34,867 bases of DNA. Source: Aliihoeflea sp. 40Bstr573. GTDB taxonomy: Bacteria > Pseudomonadota > Alphaproteobacteria > Rhizobiales > Rhizobiaceae. The notes beneath the pieces are model-generated. The model did not search any database and was not told where the DNA came from. It saw only the letters and a program-made list of their open reading frames with translations. A program made the translations under genes and the position numbers. This document shows, piece after piece, positions 22,049 to 30,987 of the stretch (its first letter is position 1; each line of letters begins with the position of its first letter). Location of the stretch: assembly GCF_024105655.1 (NCBI RefSeq), contig NZ_JAAAMH010000027.1:1-34867 (forward strand), read 5' to 3'.

Positions 22049-24117
22049 CCAGATATTCCCTCGCCGTCGACATCGGAGGCACGTTCACCGATGCCGTCCT
22101 TCTCGCCGACGACGGCCGCACCTTCGTCGACAAGACGCTGACCACCCACGGCAACCTGCTCGAAGGCTTCTTCCGCGGCGTCGATCTGGTCATGGGCCGC
22201 GCCGGCATCGCACCGCCGGACGTCGACGACGTGGTCGTCCACGCCACCACGGTCGTCACCAACGCGCTGATCGAACGCAAGGGGCCGCCGGTCGGGCTGA
22301 TCCTGACCAAGGGCTTCACCGACATCCTCTACATTCGCGACGAGCATCGCTACGACATGTACGATCCGCAGATCGAGTTCGCCGAGCCGCTGATCCCGCG
22401 CGAGCGCACCTGGGCGCTGGACGAGCGCGTGCTTGCCGACGGCTCGGTCGAGAAGACGGCGAAGGAAGCCGAGATCGCGGCCATCGCCCGCGACTGCAAG
22501 GCGCGCGGCATCCAGTCGGTCGCCGTCAGCCTGATCAACGCCTATCGCAACGGCGTCAACGAGGCGTTGGTCGCCGAGGTCTTCGCCCGCGAGGCACCCC
22601 AGATCTTCGTGTCGCTCTCGTCCGAGATCGCGCCGCAGATGCGCGAATACCTGCGCACCTCGACCGTCGCGATCAACGCCTACACCGTGCCGATCACGCG
22701 GCCCTATCTCGACGCGCTGATCAAGGAGCTCGACCGCCAGGGCTTCTCGCAGCAGCCGCTGATCATGCTCTCCAACGGCGGCGTCATCGGCGCCGGCCGC
22801 GCCGGCACGCTGCCGGTGCGCATGATCGAGAGCGGCCCCGCCGCCGGCGCACTGGTCGCCTGCTACTTCGCGCGCATGTCCGGCCTGCCGGACCTGATCT
22901 CCTTCGACATGGGCGGCACCACGGCCAAGGCCTGCATGATCCAGAACCATGAGCCGCTCGTGACGGGCACCTTCGAGGTCGACCGCCGCTACCGCTTCAA
23001 GCCGGGCTCGGGCATGCCGATCACCGTGCCGTCGATCGACATGATCGAGATCGGCGCCGGCGGCGGCTCGATCGCCTGGGTCGACGATCTCGGCCTGCTG
23101 CGCACGGGCCCGGAAAGCGCGGGTTCGATCCCGGGCCCGGTCAGCTACGGCCGCGGCGGCAAGGAGCCCTGCGTCACCGACGCCGACGTGGTGCTCGGCA
23201 TCCTCGATCCCGACCGCTTCCTCGGCGGCGACATGAAGCTCGACGCAGCCGGCGCTCGCGCCGCCGTCGGCAAGCTCGGCGTGAAGATCGGGCTCAGCCC
23301 CGAACAGACCGCCTGGGGCATCTACGAGGTCGTCTGCGAGCAGATGGCGGCGGCCGCCCGCACCCACGCCACCGATCGCGGCGTCGACTATCGCGGCCTG
23401 CCGATGCTGGCCTTCGGCGGCGCGGGCCCCGTGCACGCCTGCCTCGTCGCCGACCTGATCGAGTCGAAGCAGGTGATCTACCCGCCCCTGGCCTCCGTGC
23501 TGTCGGCCTTCGGCACGCTGGTCACGCCGGCGCAGATCGACCTGGTGCGCAGCCAGCTCGGCCTGATCGACCGGCTCGACCCGGCCGGGGCCCGCGAGCT
23601 CGTCGGCCAGATGACGACCGAAGGCACGGCGGCGCTGACCGAAGCCGGCCTCGCACCGTCCGACATCGCCTTCGTCTTCGGCGCCGATCTGCGCTATTTC
23701 GGCCAGCAGTCGGAGTTGCGCATCGAGCTGCCGTTCGACCCCCGCGAGACGCTCGATGCCGGCGCCATGCGGGCGATCTTCGATCGCGAATATGTCGCGC
23801 AATACGGGCTGAAGCTCGACATGCCGCTGGAGCTGGTCAACTGGCACGTCACCGCGCGCGGCAGCCTGCCGGACCGTGCCGCCGCGACCGTCGCCAAGGG
23901 GGGCAGCCGCCCGGTGCCGCGCAGCCGCATCGTCCACTTCCGCGGCAAGCCGGTGGAGACCGCTGTCTACGCCCGCACCGAGCTGATGGTGGACGACGTT
24001 ATAGCCGGTCCGGTCATCGTCGAGGAACGCGAGACCACCATCTTCGTACTGCCCGGCTGGACGATCCGACTGCACGCAAACGGCAGCCTGATTGCCGACA
24101 AGATGACGGAGCACTGA
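22045..24117 (+). CDS. Hydantoinase/oxoprolinase family protein, A subunit (HyuA-like)
   Basis: This 690-residue protein of the N-methylhydantoinase A/5-oxoprolinase group performs ATP-dependent opening of a cyclic amide together with the B subunit. Nucleotide-binding motifs of the actin-like fold are seen: DIGGTFTDAV at 9-18, VVHATTVVTNALIERKG near 69-85, FDMGGTTAKA near 287-296 and AFGGAGPVHA near 456-465. The start overlaps the IclR stop (ATGA). The gene for the B subunit follows after two bases. Family members also include acetone/acetophenone carboxylase subunits, so substrate and reaction remain open. Confidence 0.9.
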   Translation: MTRYSLAVDIGGTFTDAVLLADDGRTFVDKTLTTHGNLLEGFFRGVDLVMGRAGIAPPDVDDVVVHATTVVTNALIERKGPPVGLILTKGFTDILYIRDEHRYDMYDPQIEFAEPLIPRERTWALDERVLADGSVEKTAKEAEIAAIARDCKARGIQSVAVSLINAYRNGVNEALVAEVFAREAPQIFVSLSSEIAPQMREYLRTSTVAINAYTVPITRPYLDALIKELDRQGFSQQPLIMLSNGGVIGAGRAGTLPVRMIESGPAAGALVACYFARMSGLPDLISFDMGGTTAKACMIQNHEPLVTGTFEVDRRYRFKPGSGMPITVPSIDMIEIGAGGGSIAWVDDLGLLRTGPESAGSIPGPVSYGRGGKEPCVTDADVVLGILDPDRFLGGDMKLDAAGARAAVGKLGVKIGLSPEQTAWGIYEVVCEQMAAAARTHATDRGVDYRGLPMLAFGGAGPVHACLVADLIESKQVIYPPLASVLSAFGTLVTPAQIDLVRSQLGLIDRLDPAGARELVGQMTTEGTAALTEAGLAPSDIAFVFGADLRYFGQQSELRIELPFDPRETLDAGAMRAIFDREYVAQYGLKLDMPLELVNWHVTARGSLPDRAAATVAKGGSRPVPRSRIVHFRGKPVETAVYARTELMVDDVIAGPVIVEERETTIFVLPGWTIRLHANGSLIADKMTEH

Positions 24118-24119
24118 AC

Positions 24120-25685
24120 ATGGACGGCGTAGAACTCCAGATCCTCTGGTCGAACATGATCGGGATCGTATCGGAACAGGCGCGCGCGCTGCAGCGCATC
24201 GCCTTTTCGCCGATCGTGCGCGAGGCGGGCGATCTCGCCAACGGCCTGTTCGATGCCCGCGCCCGCATGATGGCGCAGGCCGTCACCGGCACGCCCGGCC
24301 ACATCAACTCGCTCGCCGCCGCCGCCGCCAACCTGCTGAAGCACGTCGACGCTTCGAGCCTGAAGCCCGGCGACGTGCTGATCACCAACGATCCGTGGAT
24401 GTCGGCCGGCCACTTCTTCGACATCACCGTTCTCTCGCCGATCTTCCGCGGCGAGAAGCTGATCGGCTATGCCGGCTCGACCATCCACCACACCGACATC
24501 GGAGGTTACGGCATCGGCTCCGGCGCGCGCGATATCCATGAGGAAGGCCTCTGGATCCCCGTGCTCAAGCTCTACGAGGCGGGCATGCGCAACGAGACGC
24601 TGTTCGCGATGATCACCCGCAACGTCCGCACACCTGACGCGCTGCTCGGCGACCTCGGCGCTCAGGTCTCCTCCGGCCTCATCGCCTCGCAGCGCCTCAA
24701 CGCGCTCTGCGACCGCTACGGGCTGGACGACATCGAGGCGCTCTCCGACGAGATCATCGCGCGTTCGGAGAACGCGACGCGGGATTCGATCCGCACCCTG
24801 CCGGGCGGCACCTTCCACGGCGAATCGACCTTCGACGTGCCCGGCGGCGACCGGGTCACGCTGAAGACCGCGGTCACCATCGACAACAAGGCGGGCGAAA
24901 TCACGGTCGACTTCACCGGCTCGTCGGGACGCAGCCCGCGCGGCATCAACGTCGTGCCGGCCTATACGCAGGCCTATGCGACCTTCGCGATCCGCTCGAC
25001 GCTCAATCCGGACCTGCCGAACAATGCCGGCTCGCTGGCGCCGATCAAACTCAAGCTCCCGGACAACTGCATCGTCAACGCGACTTACCCGTCGCCCGTG
25101 AATGCGCGCCACGTGGTCGGCATGTATGTACCGTTCCCGATCCTCAACGCCCTGGCGCAGGTGGTGCCGGACAAGGTGGTGGCCGAGGGCTCCGGCGCGG
25201 TGTGGACCGTGCAGATCCAGGGCCAGGACGAGGAAGGACGTCCCTTCACCTCGTCGATGTTCAACTATTCCGGCGGCATGGGCGCGCGTGCCGGCAAGCC
25301 CGGCATCTCGGCGGTCTGCTACCCGACCGGCGTGTCGGCGGTCCCGGTCGAGGTGCTGGAGGCGGCCTATCCGATCGTCTTCACCTGCAAGGAGCTCGAG
25401 CGCGGCTCCGGCGGCGCGGGCCTGCAGCCGGGCGGCGACGGTCAGCGCATCGGCTTTCGCATGCGCACCACGCAGCCCTGGCTGCTGAACACCGTTCCCA
25501 GCCGCCTCAGCGAGGCGCCGCAGGGTCTAGACGGCGGCGCGCCGGGCCGCGCCGGCCAGTTCCTCGTCAACGGCAAGCCGGTCGTGCTTTCGGGCAAGAC
25601 CGACATGAAGGCCGGCGATGAGATCACCATGATCACACCTGGCGGCGGCGGCTTCGGTGTGCTGAAGGCGGCCAAGGTCGCCTGA
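24120..25685 (+). CDS. Hydantoinase B/oxoprolinase family protein (HyuB-like)
   Basis: This 521-residue partner of the A subunit carries the typical motifs ALQRIAFSPIVREAGDLANG (about 22-41), TGTPGHINSL, GDVLITNDPWMSAGHFFDIT (about 84-103) and GSGGAGLQPGGDGQRI near the C-terminus (about 430-445). It ends with MITPGGGGFGVLKA, the usual glycine-rich tail. Length is at the lower end for the family but all recognisable blocks are present. It forms a two-subunit enzyme with the preceding gene, in the cytoplasm. Confidence 0.9.
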   Translation: MDGVELQILWSNMIGIVSEQARALQRIAFSPIVREAGDLANGLFDARARMMAQAVTGTPGHINSLAAAAANLLKHVDASSLKPGDVLITNDPWMSAGHFFDITVLSPIFRGEKLIGYAGSTIHHTDIGGYGIGSGARDIHEEGLWIPVLKLYEAGMRNETLFAMITRNVRTPDALLGDLGAQVSSGLIASQRLNALCDRYGLDDIEALSDEIIARSENATRDSIRTLPGGTFHGESTFDVPGGDRVTLKTAVTIDNKAGEITVDFTGSSGRSPRGINVVPAYTQAYATFAIRSTLNPDLPNNAGSLAPIKLKLPDNCIVNATYPSPVNARHVVGMYVPFPILNALAQVVPDKVVAEGSGAVWTVQIQGQDEEGRPFTSSMFNYSGGMGARAGKPGISAVCYPTGVSAVPVEVLEAAYPIVFTCKELERGSGGAGLQPGGDGQRIGFRMRTTQPWLLNTVPSRLSEAPQGLDGGAPGRAGQFLVNGKPVVLSGKTDMKAGDEITMITPGGGGFGVLKAAKVA

Positions 25686-25709
25686 CGGATTTCAGACAAG
25701 GAGGACGAG

Positions 25710-26102
25710 ATGAGTGAACTGCAACCCTTCCGTATGCCGGTCAAATGGGAAGACCTGCCGCGCTTCCCGGTGCGCGAGCATATCAGCCGGGCCGGCTTTC
25801 GCGGCGAGGACGTGCTGCTGGTCATGAACTGGCTGGAAAAGGGCATGACGCTCGGCATGCACAAGCATCCCTTCGAACAGATCGCCGTGATCCTGACCGG
25901 CCGCATGCGCTGGACGGTCGGCGACGAGACCTTCGAGTTCGGCGCCGGCGAGGTGCTGCGCGTGCCGCCCGACGTGATGCACGGCGGCATCCCGATCTCG
26001 GACGAGGTCGTGATGAATCTCGACATCTTCTGCCCGATCCGAAAGGATTATCTCGAGATCGTCGACCACCAGGCCGCCGACTTCCCGCCCGTGGAGAGCT
26101 GA
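25710..26102 (+). CDS. Cupin-domain protein
   Basis: This 130-residue single-domain cupin has motif 1 as GMHKHPFEQIAVILTGRMRW (two His and Glu as metal ligands, about 49-68) and motif 2 as GEVLRVPPDVMHGG (about 82-95, third His). Small cupins in catabolic operons act as isomerases, decarboxylases or dioxygenases, or as ligand sensors. The AAGGAGG before ATG 25710 is excellent. It is 24 bases downstream of the B subunit gene and one base upstream of the aldolase gene. Confidence 0.88.
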   Translation: MSELQPFRMPVKWEDLPRFPVREHISRAGFRGEDVLLVMNWLEKGMTLGMHKHPFEQIAVILTGRMRWTVGDETFEFGAGEVLRVPPDVMHGGIPISDEVVMNLDIFCPIRKDYLEIVDHQAADFPPVES

Positions 26103-26103
26103 G

Positions 26104-26886
26104 ATGGGCTTTCCCGCGGTCCATGCCGACCTCGCCCTGGCCATCCGCCGCGGCGCGCTGCACCTGTCGACCTTCTGCCAGTTGCCCGATCCCAACGCGA
26201 TCGAGGCGCTGGCAAAGACGAAGCTCGATTCCTTCATCCTCGACATGCAGCACGGCATGTTCGACGAGGCCGCCGTCGTCGCAAGCGTTGCCGCCGCCGC
26301 GCTGGAGGGCAAGCCGGCTTTCGTGCGTCTGCCGGTCGATTGCGGCGGGCTCGCGTCGCGGGTCCTCGACTTCGGCGCGATCGGCGTCGTCTGCCCGATG
26401 GTCAACACGGTGGCGGACGCGGAACGGCTGGTGTCATATACGAAGTTCCCGCCGGTCGGCTTCCGCAGCTGGGGACCGCGCCGCGCGATCCCGATATCTG
26501 GCCTGAACGGCCCTGGCTACCTCGCCAAGGCCAATGAGCTGAACCTTGCGATCGCCATGATCGAGACCCGGCAGGCGCTGGACAATCTCGACGCGATCCT
26601 CGCAGTGCCCGGCATCGACGGTGTTTTCGTCGGTCCGTCGGACCTGTCGGTGTCACTGTCGAACGGCGCCACGCTGGACAGCGCGGACGTGGCGCCCGCC
26701 CTCGACCACGTGGCGGCGTGCGCGAAAGCGGCGGGCAAGTTCGCCGGCATCTTCGCCATCAGCCCGGCCTATGCGAACGACTGCGTCGCGAAGGGCTACT
26801 CCTTCATCGCGCTGATGCAGGATGCGATGTTCATGCAGCAGGCCGCCGACGCCGCCGCCGCCTCCGTGCGGGGCAAGGCGGCATGA
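26104..26886 (+). CDS. HpcH/HpaI-family aldolase
   Basis: This 260-residue TIM-barrel class II aldolase cleaves or forms C-C bonds of 2-keto-4-hydroxy acids, normally giving pyruvate or a related keto acid plus an aldehyde. Motifs: LDMQHGMFD (catalytic His50 region), GVVCPMVNTVADAERLV, RSWGPRRA, IAMIETRQALDNLDAIL (metal-binding Glu) and GVFVGPSDLSVSLS (metal-binding Asp). Here Met replaces the more usual Trp or Glu in LDxQHG. Start ATG 26104 follows the cupin stop by one base, and its stop overlaps the next ATG. Confidence 0.92.
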   Translation: MGFPAVHADLALAIRRGALHLSTFCQLPDPNAIEALAKTKLDSFILDMQHGMFDEAAVVASVAAAALEGKPAFVRLPVDCGGLASRVLDFGAIGVVCPMVNTVADAERLVSYTKFPPVGFRSWGPRRAIPISGLNGPGYLAKANELNLAIAMIETRQALDNLDAILAVPGIDGVFVGPSDLSVSLSNGATLDSADVAPALDHVAACAKAAGKFAGIFAISPAYANDCVAKGYSFIALMQDAMFMQQAADAAAASVRGKAA

Positions 26887-27770
26887 CGCGCCCGGTCATC
26901 CTGACCGCCTGCATCAACGGCGGACGGCCCGATGCGGCGGAGCTCAACCCGAACCTGCCGGTGAGCCCTGAAGCCATCGCCGGGGCGGTCGCCGAGGCGG
27001 CGGAGCTGGGTGCGGCGGTGGCCCACATCCACGTCCGCGATCCGGCAACGGGCCTGCCCTCCAACGGTATCGGCCTCTGGCGCGAGACCGTGGGCCTGAT
27101 CCGCGCAGCCGGCACGGACATTCTCCTTAACCTCAGCGCGTCGATGGACGGGCTGCTGGCGCTTGACGACGCGGCGGGCTTCGCGCCGGCCGAAGGTACC
27201 ACTCTGCGTCCGGCGGCGGGGAGGGCGGACCATGTGCTGACGCTCAGGCCGGAAATCGGCACGATCGACTGCGGCACCTTCGCGCTCGGAGAGGCGATCC
27301 ACGTGGCGCGTATGGGCGACCTGCGCGAGATGGCGCGGCTCTACGGCGAGAAGGGCATCCGCGCCGAGGTCGAATGCTTCGATTTCGGCCATCTGGAGGT
27401 CGCACGAAAGCTCGCGGCGGAGGGTGCGTTCGGCCCGACGCCCTTCATGCAGATCTGCCTCGGCACCGGCTATGGCGGCGCGCCCGCGACGCCGGCGGCA
27501 CTTGCCGCGATGCGCGAACGCATTCCCGACGGCGCAGTCTGGGCCGCCTTCGCGGCCGGCGAGGACAATCTCTGGGTTATGCGCGAGGCGGTCGAGCGCG
27601 GCGGCCATGTGCGCGCCGGGCTGGAGGATGCGCTGTTCGATGCGGCCGGCAAGCCGACCAGCAATGCCGCGCTGCTCTCGTCCGCCTTGGAGACCATGCG
27701 CTCCGCGGGCGGCCGCCCCGCGACGCCGGCCGAGGCGCGAGCCATCCTCGGTTTGCCCGCCCGGACCTGA
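26883..27770 (+). CDS. BKACE-family beta-keto acid cleavage enzyme (DUF849)
   Basis: This 295-residue TIM-barrel Zn enzyme of the 3-keto-5-aminohexanoate cleavage (Kce) family condenses a beta-keto acid with acetyl-CoA to give acetoacetate and a new acyl-CoA. The Zn ligands are visible in AHIHVRDP (His48, His50), and the Glu of AAGEDNLW is probably the third. Other family blocks are ILTACINGG at the start, EVECFDFGHL and GGHVRAGLEDAL near the end. It overlaps the aldolase stop by four bases. The acyl-CoA product would fit the acyl-CoA synthetase or beta-oxidation-like steps. The exact keto acid cannot be told. Confidence 0.92.
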   Translation: MTRPVILTACINGGRPDAAELNPNLPVSPEAIAGAVAEAAELGAAVAHIHVRDPATGLPSNGIGLWRETVGLIRAAGTDILLNLSASMDGLLALDDAAGFAPAEGTTLRPAAGRADHVLTLRPEIGTIDCGTFALGEAIHVARMGDLREMARLYGEKGIRAEVECFDFGHLEVARKLAAEGAFGPTPFMQICLGTGYGGAPATPAALAAMRERIPDGAVWAAFAAGEDNLWVMREAVERGGHVRAGLEDALFDAAGKPTSNAALLSSALETMRSAGGRPATPAEARAILGLPART

Positions 27771-27832
27771 CCGCGCGTGACGGTCGGCTCAACCGCGGGC
27801 GGCAACCGCCGGGCACGAGGAGGGAGGAAGAT

Positions 27833-29398
27833 ATGAATCCAGCACGCTGGCTCGAACGCGCCGCCTTGCTCTGGCCCGACCGGCCGGCGTTGTTCAGGGG
27901 CGCGGAACCGGTTCTCGACTATGCCGGCTTCAACGTCCGCGCCGGATCGCTGGCCGCCGGGCTTGCGGCGGCAGGCATAGCGCCGGGCGACCGCGCCGCC
28001 CTCTTCCTCGCCAACCGCACCGACTATCTCGTCGCCATGCAGGCGGTCTGGCGCATCGGCGCGGTGGCGGTGCCGGTCAACGCCAAGCTGCACGAGAAGG
28101 AAGCCGCTTACATCCTCGGCCATTCCGGCGCGGCGCTCTGCTTCACCGACGCCGACCATGCCGGCGACCTCGCGGCACTGGCGCCCGAAACGCGCATCGT
28201 GGATATGGACGGACCCGACTTCGCCGCACTCATCTCCGACGCTCCTGCGCCGCCGCTCCATCCGACCGCCCAGAACGACCTCGTCTGGCTGTTCTACACC
28301 TCCGGCACGACCGGCCGGCCAAAGGGCGTGATGCTGACGCCGGCCAACATCCAGGCGATGATCATGAGCTATTTCGCCGATGTCGATGCGGCCGTGGCCG
28401 GCGATGCCAAGGTCTACGCCGCACCCATGTCGCATGGGGCCGGCCTCTACCAGTTCATCTATCTCATCTGCGGTGCGCGCCACGTCGCGCCGGCTTCCGG
28501 CGGCTTCGACAGCGACGAGATCCTCGACCTCGCCGGACAGCTCAACCGGCTCTGCTTCTTCGCCGCCCCCACCATGGTCCGCCGCCTGGTCGCTGCCGCG
28601 AAGGCGCGGAGCCATCGAGGCGAGGGCATCCGCACGATCGTCTATGGCGGTGGGCCGATGTATCTCGCCGACATCCGCGACGCGATGGACCAGTTCGGCC
28701 CTCGCTTCGCCCAGATCTACGGCCAGGGCGAGACGCCGATGACGATCACCGCTCTGACCCGTGCCGCCCATGTCGAGGCAATGGAAGCCGGATGGGATGA
28801 CGCAATGCACGCGCGCCGCCTTGCCTCGGTCGGCGTCGCCCAGGCAGGCAGCGAGTTCGCCGTGCTTGGACCTGACGAGAAGCCGCTTCCGCCCGGCGAG
28901 ATCGGCGAGATCGCCGTGCGCGGGCCGTCGGTGATGAAGGGCTACTGGAACGACCCGGCCGCGACCGCCTCCGCCATCCGCGACGGCTGGCTGCATACGG
29001 GCGACATGGGCGCGATGGACGAGGCCGGTTTCCTCACCCTGCACGACCGCTCCAAGGACGTGATCATCTCCGGCGGCACCAACATCTATCCGCGAGAGGT
29101 CGAGGAAGCGCTGTTGACGCATCCGGTCGTGGCGCAGGTCTCGGTCATCGGCCGGCCCGATCCCGAATGGGGCGAGATCGTCGTCGCCTGCGTCGTGCTG
29201 GAGCCGGGCACCACCGCTGACGTGAAGACGCTCGATGCCCACTGTCTGACCCAGATTGCCCGCTTCAAGCGGCCGAAGGACTATGTCTGGCTCGAGGACC
29301 TGCCGAAGAACGCCTACGGCAAGGTGCTGAAGACCGAACTGCGCGCGCAACATGGCCTGGCAGGGGGCGTCGCTGCCTTTGATTTAGGTCATCGATAA
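27833..29398 (+). CDS. AMP-dependent acyl-CoA synthetase/ligase
   Basis: This 521-residue ANL-superfamily enzyme makes acyl-CoA from acid, ATP and CoA. P-loop YTSGTTGRPKGVML is near 155-168, IYGQGETPMT near 298-307, GYWNDPAATA and GWLHTGDMG near 385-393, the hinge DRSKDVIISGGTNIYPREVE near 405-424 and the catalytic Lys in NAYGKVLK near 496. It lies 62 bases after the BKACE gene with AGGAGGGAGG before ATG 27833, and is the last gene of the operon. The substrate is probably a small or medium organic acid of the same pathway. Longer in-frame extensions upstream are not coding. Confidence 0.93.
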   Translation: MNPARWLERAALLWPDRPALFRGAEPVLDYAGFNVRAGSLAAGLAAAGIAPGDRAALFLANRTDYLVAMQAVWRIGAVAVPVNAKLHEKEAAYILGHSGAALCFTDADHAGDLAALAPETRIVDMDGPDFAALISDAPAPPLHPTAQNDLVWLFYTSGTTGRPKGVMLTPANIQAMIMSYFADVDAAVAGDAKVYAAPMSHGAGLYQFIYLICGARHVAPASGGFDSDEILDLAGQLNRLCFFAAPTMVRRLVAAAKARSHRGEGIRTIVYGGGPMYLADIRDAMDQFGPRFAQIYGQGETPMTITALTRAAHVEAMEAGWDDAMHARRLASVGVAQAGSEFAVLGPDEKPLPPGEIGEIAVRGPSVMKGYWNDPAATASAIRDGWLHTGDMGAMDEAGFLTLHDRSKDVIISGGTNIYPREVEEALLTHPVVAQVSVIGRPDPEWGEIVVACVVLEPGTTADVKTLDAHCLTQIARFKRPKDYVWLEDLPKNAYGKVLKTELRAQHGLAGGVAAFDLGHR

Positions 29399-29407
29399 TT
29401 TCGACAT

Positions 29408-29430
29408 GCGCTGGACCTTAAAGTCAGCGC
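29408..29430. terminator. Hairpin between convergent operons
   Basis: GCGCTG (29408-29413) with AC (29415-29416) pairs with GT-CAGCGC (29423-29430) around loop CTTAAA, with one bulged G. It lies ten bases after the ligase stop, in the 163-base gap between convergent operons. No T run follows, so intrinsic termination is uncertain. Confidence 0.3.
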
Positions 29431-29561
29431 TGCGGCTCTCTCGTCAGGTAATGACGGTTTGAGAAGCGATGCAAGGATCTCCTCAGCATGAGAGAAGGGC
29501 TGTCGAGACGAGGCAAGACCCTATGCGACAGTAAGACTTGCCGGATAAGCTTGACTCAATT

Positions 29562-30452
29562 CTATGACTTGACCAGCTCTGCCTTATGGGCGGTGAGGAA
29601 GTGACGGACCGACTGCCCGGGCGTTCCGGTCAGCGTCTTCAGGTCGTCGCCGGCCACGGACAGATGCCCTTGCACGATCGCCTCGTCGAATGACACGAAG
29701 ACTCGCGCCACGAATTCAGGCAGGCCATTGCCGACCATCGCCTGCACCAGATCCTCGGCCGGCAGCGGGACATAGGGGATCTGCTTGCCGGAAAGTTCCG
29801 ACAGGATCGCCGCCACTTCGGCCTGGCTGACCCCCTCCGGCCCGGTGATATCCAGCGTCTGCCGGCCCGACGCATACATCAGCGCGTCAGCCGCGGCGCG
29901 GGCGCAGTCAGCGCGGGTGACATAGCCGGTCACGCCATCGCCCGCGGCTGCGAAGTGCTGGCCGATTGCGATGCTTTGAGCGCCGGCCATCACCAGCAGG
30001 TCGGCATACAGATTGTTGCGCAGGATCGTATGGTCGATCCCCGTTGCGGCAATCTGTCTCTCCGTCTCGGCATGGTCGGGGGCAAAGCTGATCGGGCTGT
30101 CCGCCCCGGGGTTGATGAGCGACGTATAGACGATGTGGGTCACGCCCGCCGCCTGCGCTGCCGCCACCGCATTCTTGTGCGCGGCCAGCCGTGCCCCCGG
30201 CGTCAGATCGTCGGTCGAGATGATCAGGATCCGCCGCCCTCCAGCAAATGCCGAGCCCAGCGATCCGGAGTCGTTGAAATCGCCCTTGCGGACGTCCACG
30301 CCCCGGGCCTGTAGATCGTCCAGCTTGTCGGGGCTGCGTGTCATGGCGATGATCGGGCCGACCTTCCCCTCGATCAGTCGATCAATCACCTGCCGGCCCA
30401 GCTGGCCCGAGGCGCCGGTGACGATGAAGGGACCGTTCTGCGCGGATGTCAT
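29562..30452 (-). CDS. NmrA-like NAD(P)H:quinone oxidoreductase-type protein (SDR family)
   Basis: This 296-residue atypical short-chain dehydrogenase is of the NmrA/QorB type. The Rossmann motif TGASGQLGRQVIDRL (about 13-27), the second-strand MTRSPDKLDDLQARG, and ILRNNLYADLLVMAG near 143-157 are like those in QOR2 proteins that reduce quinones. RDADCAR-like and DITGPEGVSQAEVAAIL blocks also fit. AAAGGAAAA precedes ATG 30452. It is the last gene of the operon, 39 bases after the DUF5519 gene. In context it would reduce quinones formed from catechols. Confidence 0.87.
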   Translation of the reverse strand: MTSAQNGPFIVTGASGQLGRQVIDRLIEGKVGPIIAMTRSPDKLDDLQARGVDVRKGDFNDSGSLGSAFAGGRRILIISTDDLTPGARLAAHKNAVAAAQAAGVTHIVYTSLINPGADSPISFAPDHAETERQIAATGIDHTILRNNLYADLLVMAGAQSIAIGQHFAAAGDGVTGYVTRADCARAAADALMYASGRQTLDITGPEGVSQAEVAAILSELSGKQIPYVPLPAEDLVQAMVGNGLPEFVARVFVSFDEAIVQGHLSVAGDDLKTLTGTPGQSVRHFLTAHKAELVKS

Positions 30453-30491
30453 GGTATTTTCCTTTCTGTTGGATAGCCGAGGGAAGACCCT

Positions 30492-30983
30492 TCAGCCATG
30501 CATGTGGACTGGTGCGGGATTGCCCAACTTGCCACGGGCGAATTCCCAGCTGACGTTGAGAAGTTGCAGCATCACCTCGGCCGCGTCGCGCGGGGCGAAG
30601 GCCATGACCGCCGTTGCCGGGATGTAACCCAGCCGAGCCATCGGATGCGGCTCGCCCCAGCCCCTTGCGATCACCTTGTCGACCACCGGCAGCGGCAGCA
30701 TCAGATGCGCCGAGCCGTCATAGGCGGGGTGCAGATGGGCAAATTCCCGCCCGATCATGAATGCCTCGGACGGGCCACAGGCGTGAGCCTTCGGCAAGAC
30801 CAGTGCCTCGGCGCCCGGCACGGAGATGCCCGAAGGGCGGCGCTCGACAAAGGGCAGTTCGAACGCCCGGCGCTTGAACAACGCATGCACCGTTGCCGAA
30901 GAATTCTGCGTAACCTGTTCGTGTGGCGCACAGTCCGTGGTTTGCGGGCGGAGTCCGTCGCGAGGGGGCAGCTCGAAACTCAT
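30492..30983 (-). CDS. Luciferase family protein (DUF5519)
   Basis: This 163-residue protein has the DUF5519 pattern GISVPGAEALVLP, EAFMIGREFAHLHPAYDGSA, HLMLPLPVVDKVIARGWGEP and a closing APRDAAEVMLQLL. The family is called luciferase-like from its fungal or plant relatives, but no activity is known. ATG 30983 (MSFELPPRD) lies four bases after the stop of the dioxygenase gene; a longer frame to 31082 overlaps that gene and is not preferred. Confidence 0.8.
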   Translation of the reverse strand: MSFELPPRDGLRPQTTDCAPHEQVTQNSSATVHALFKRRAFELPFVERRPSGISVPGAEALVLPKAHACGPSEAFMIGREFAHLHPAYDGSAHLMLPLPVVDKVIARGWGEPHPMARLGYIPATAVMAFAPRDAAEVMLQLLNVSWEFARGKLGNPAPVHMHG

Positions 30984-30987
30984 CCCG

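Noticed and set aside
22036-24114. 692-codon open frame antisense to hyuA
   Set aside because: It is a product of high GC and codon bias; the plus strand encodes a clear HyuA with all motifs, and the antisense product resembles no family.
27374-27832. N-terminal extension of the acyl-CoA synthetase
   Set aside because: The extension overlaps the BKACE gene; ATG 27833 has a far better ribosome-binding site and gives the standard length.
27470-29353. 627-codon open frame antisense to BKACE and ligase genes
   Set aside because: The same GC-shadow effect; it spans two real genes and their gap.
29399-29561. Small gene in the gap between convergent operons
   Set aside because: Frames are short and broken by stops; only a hairpin is visible.
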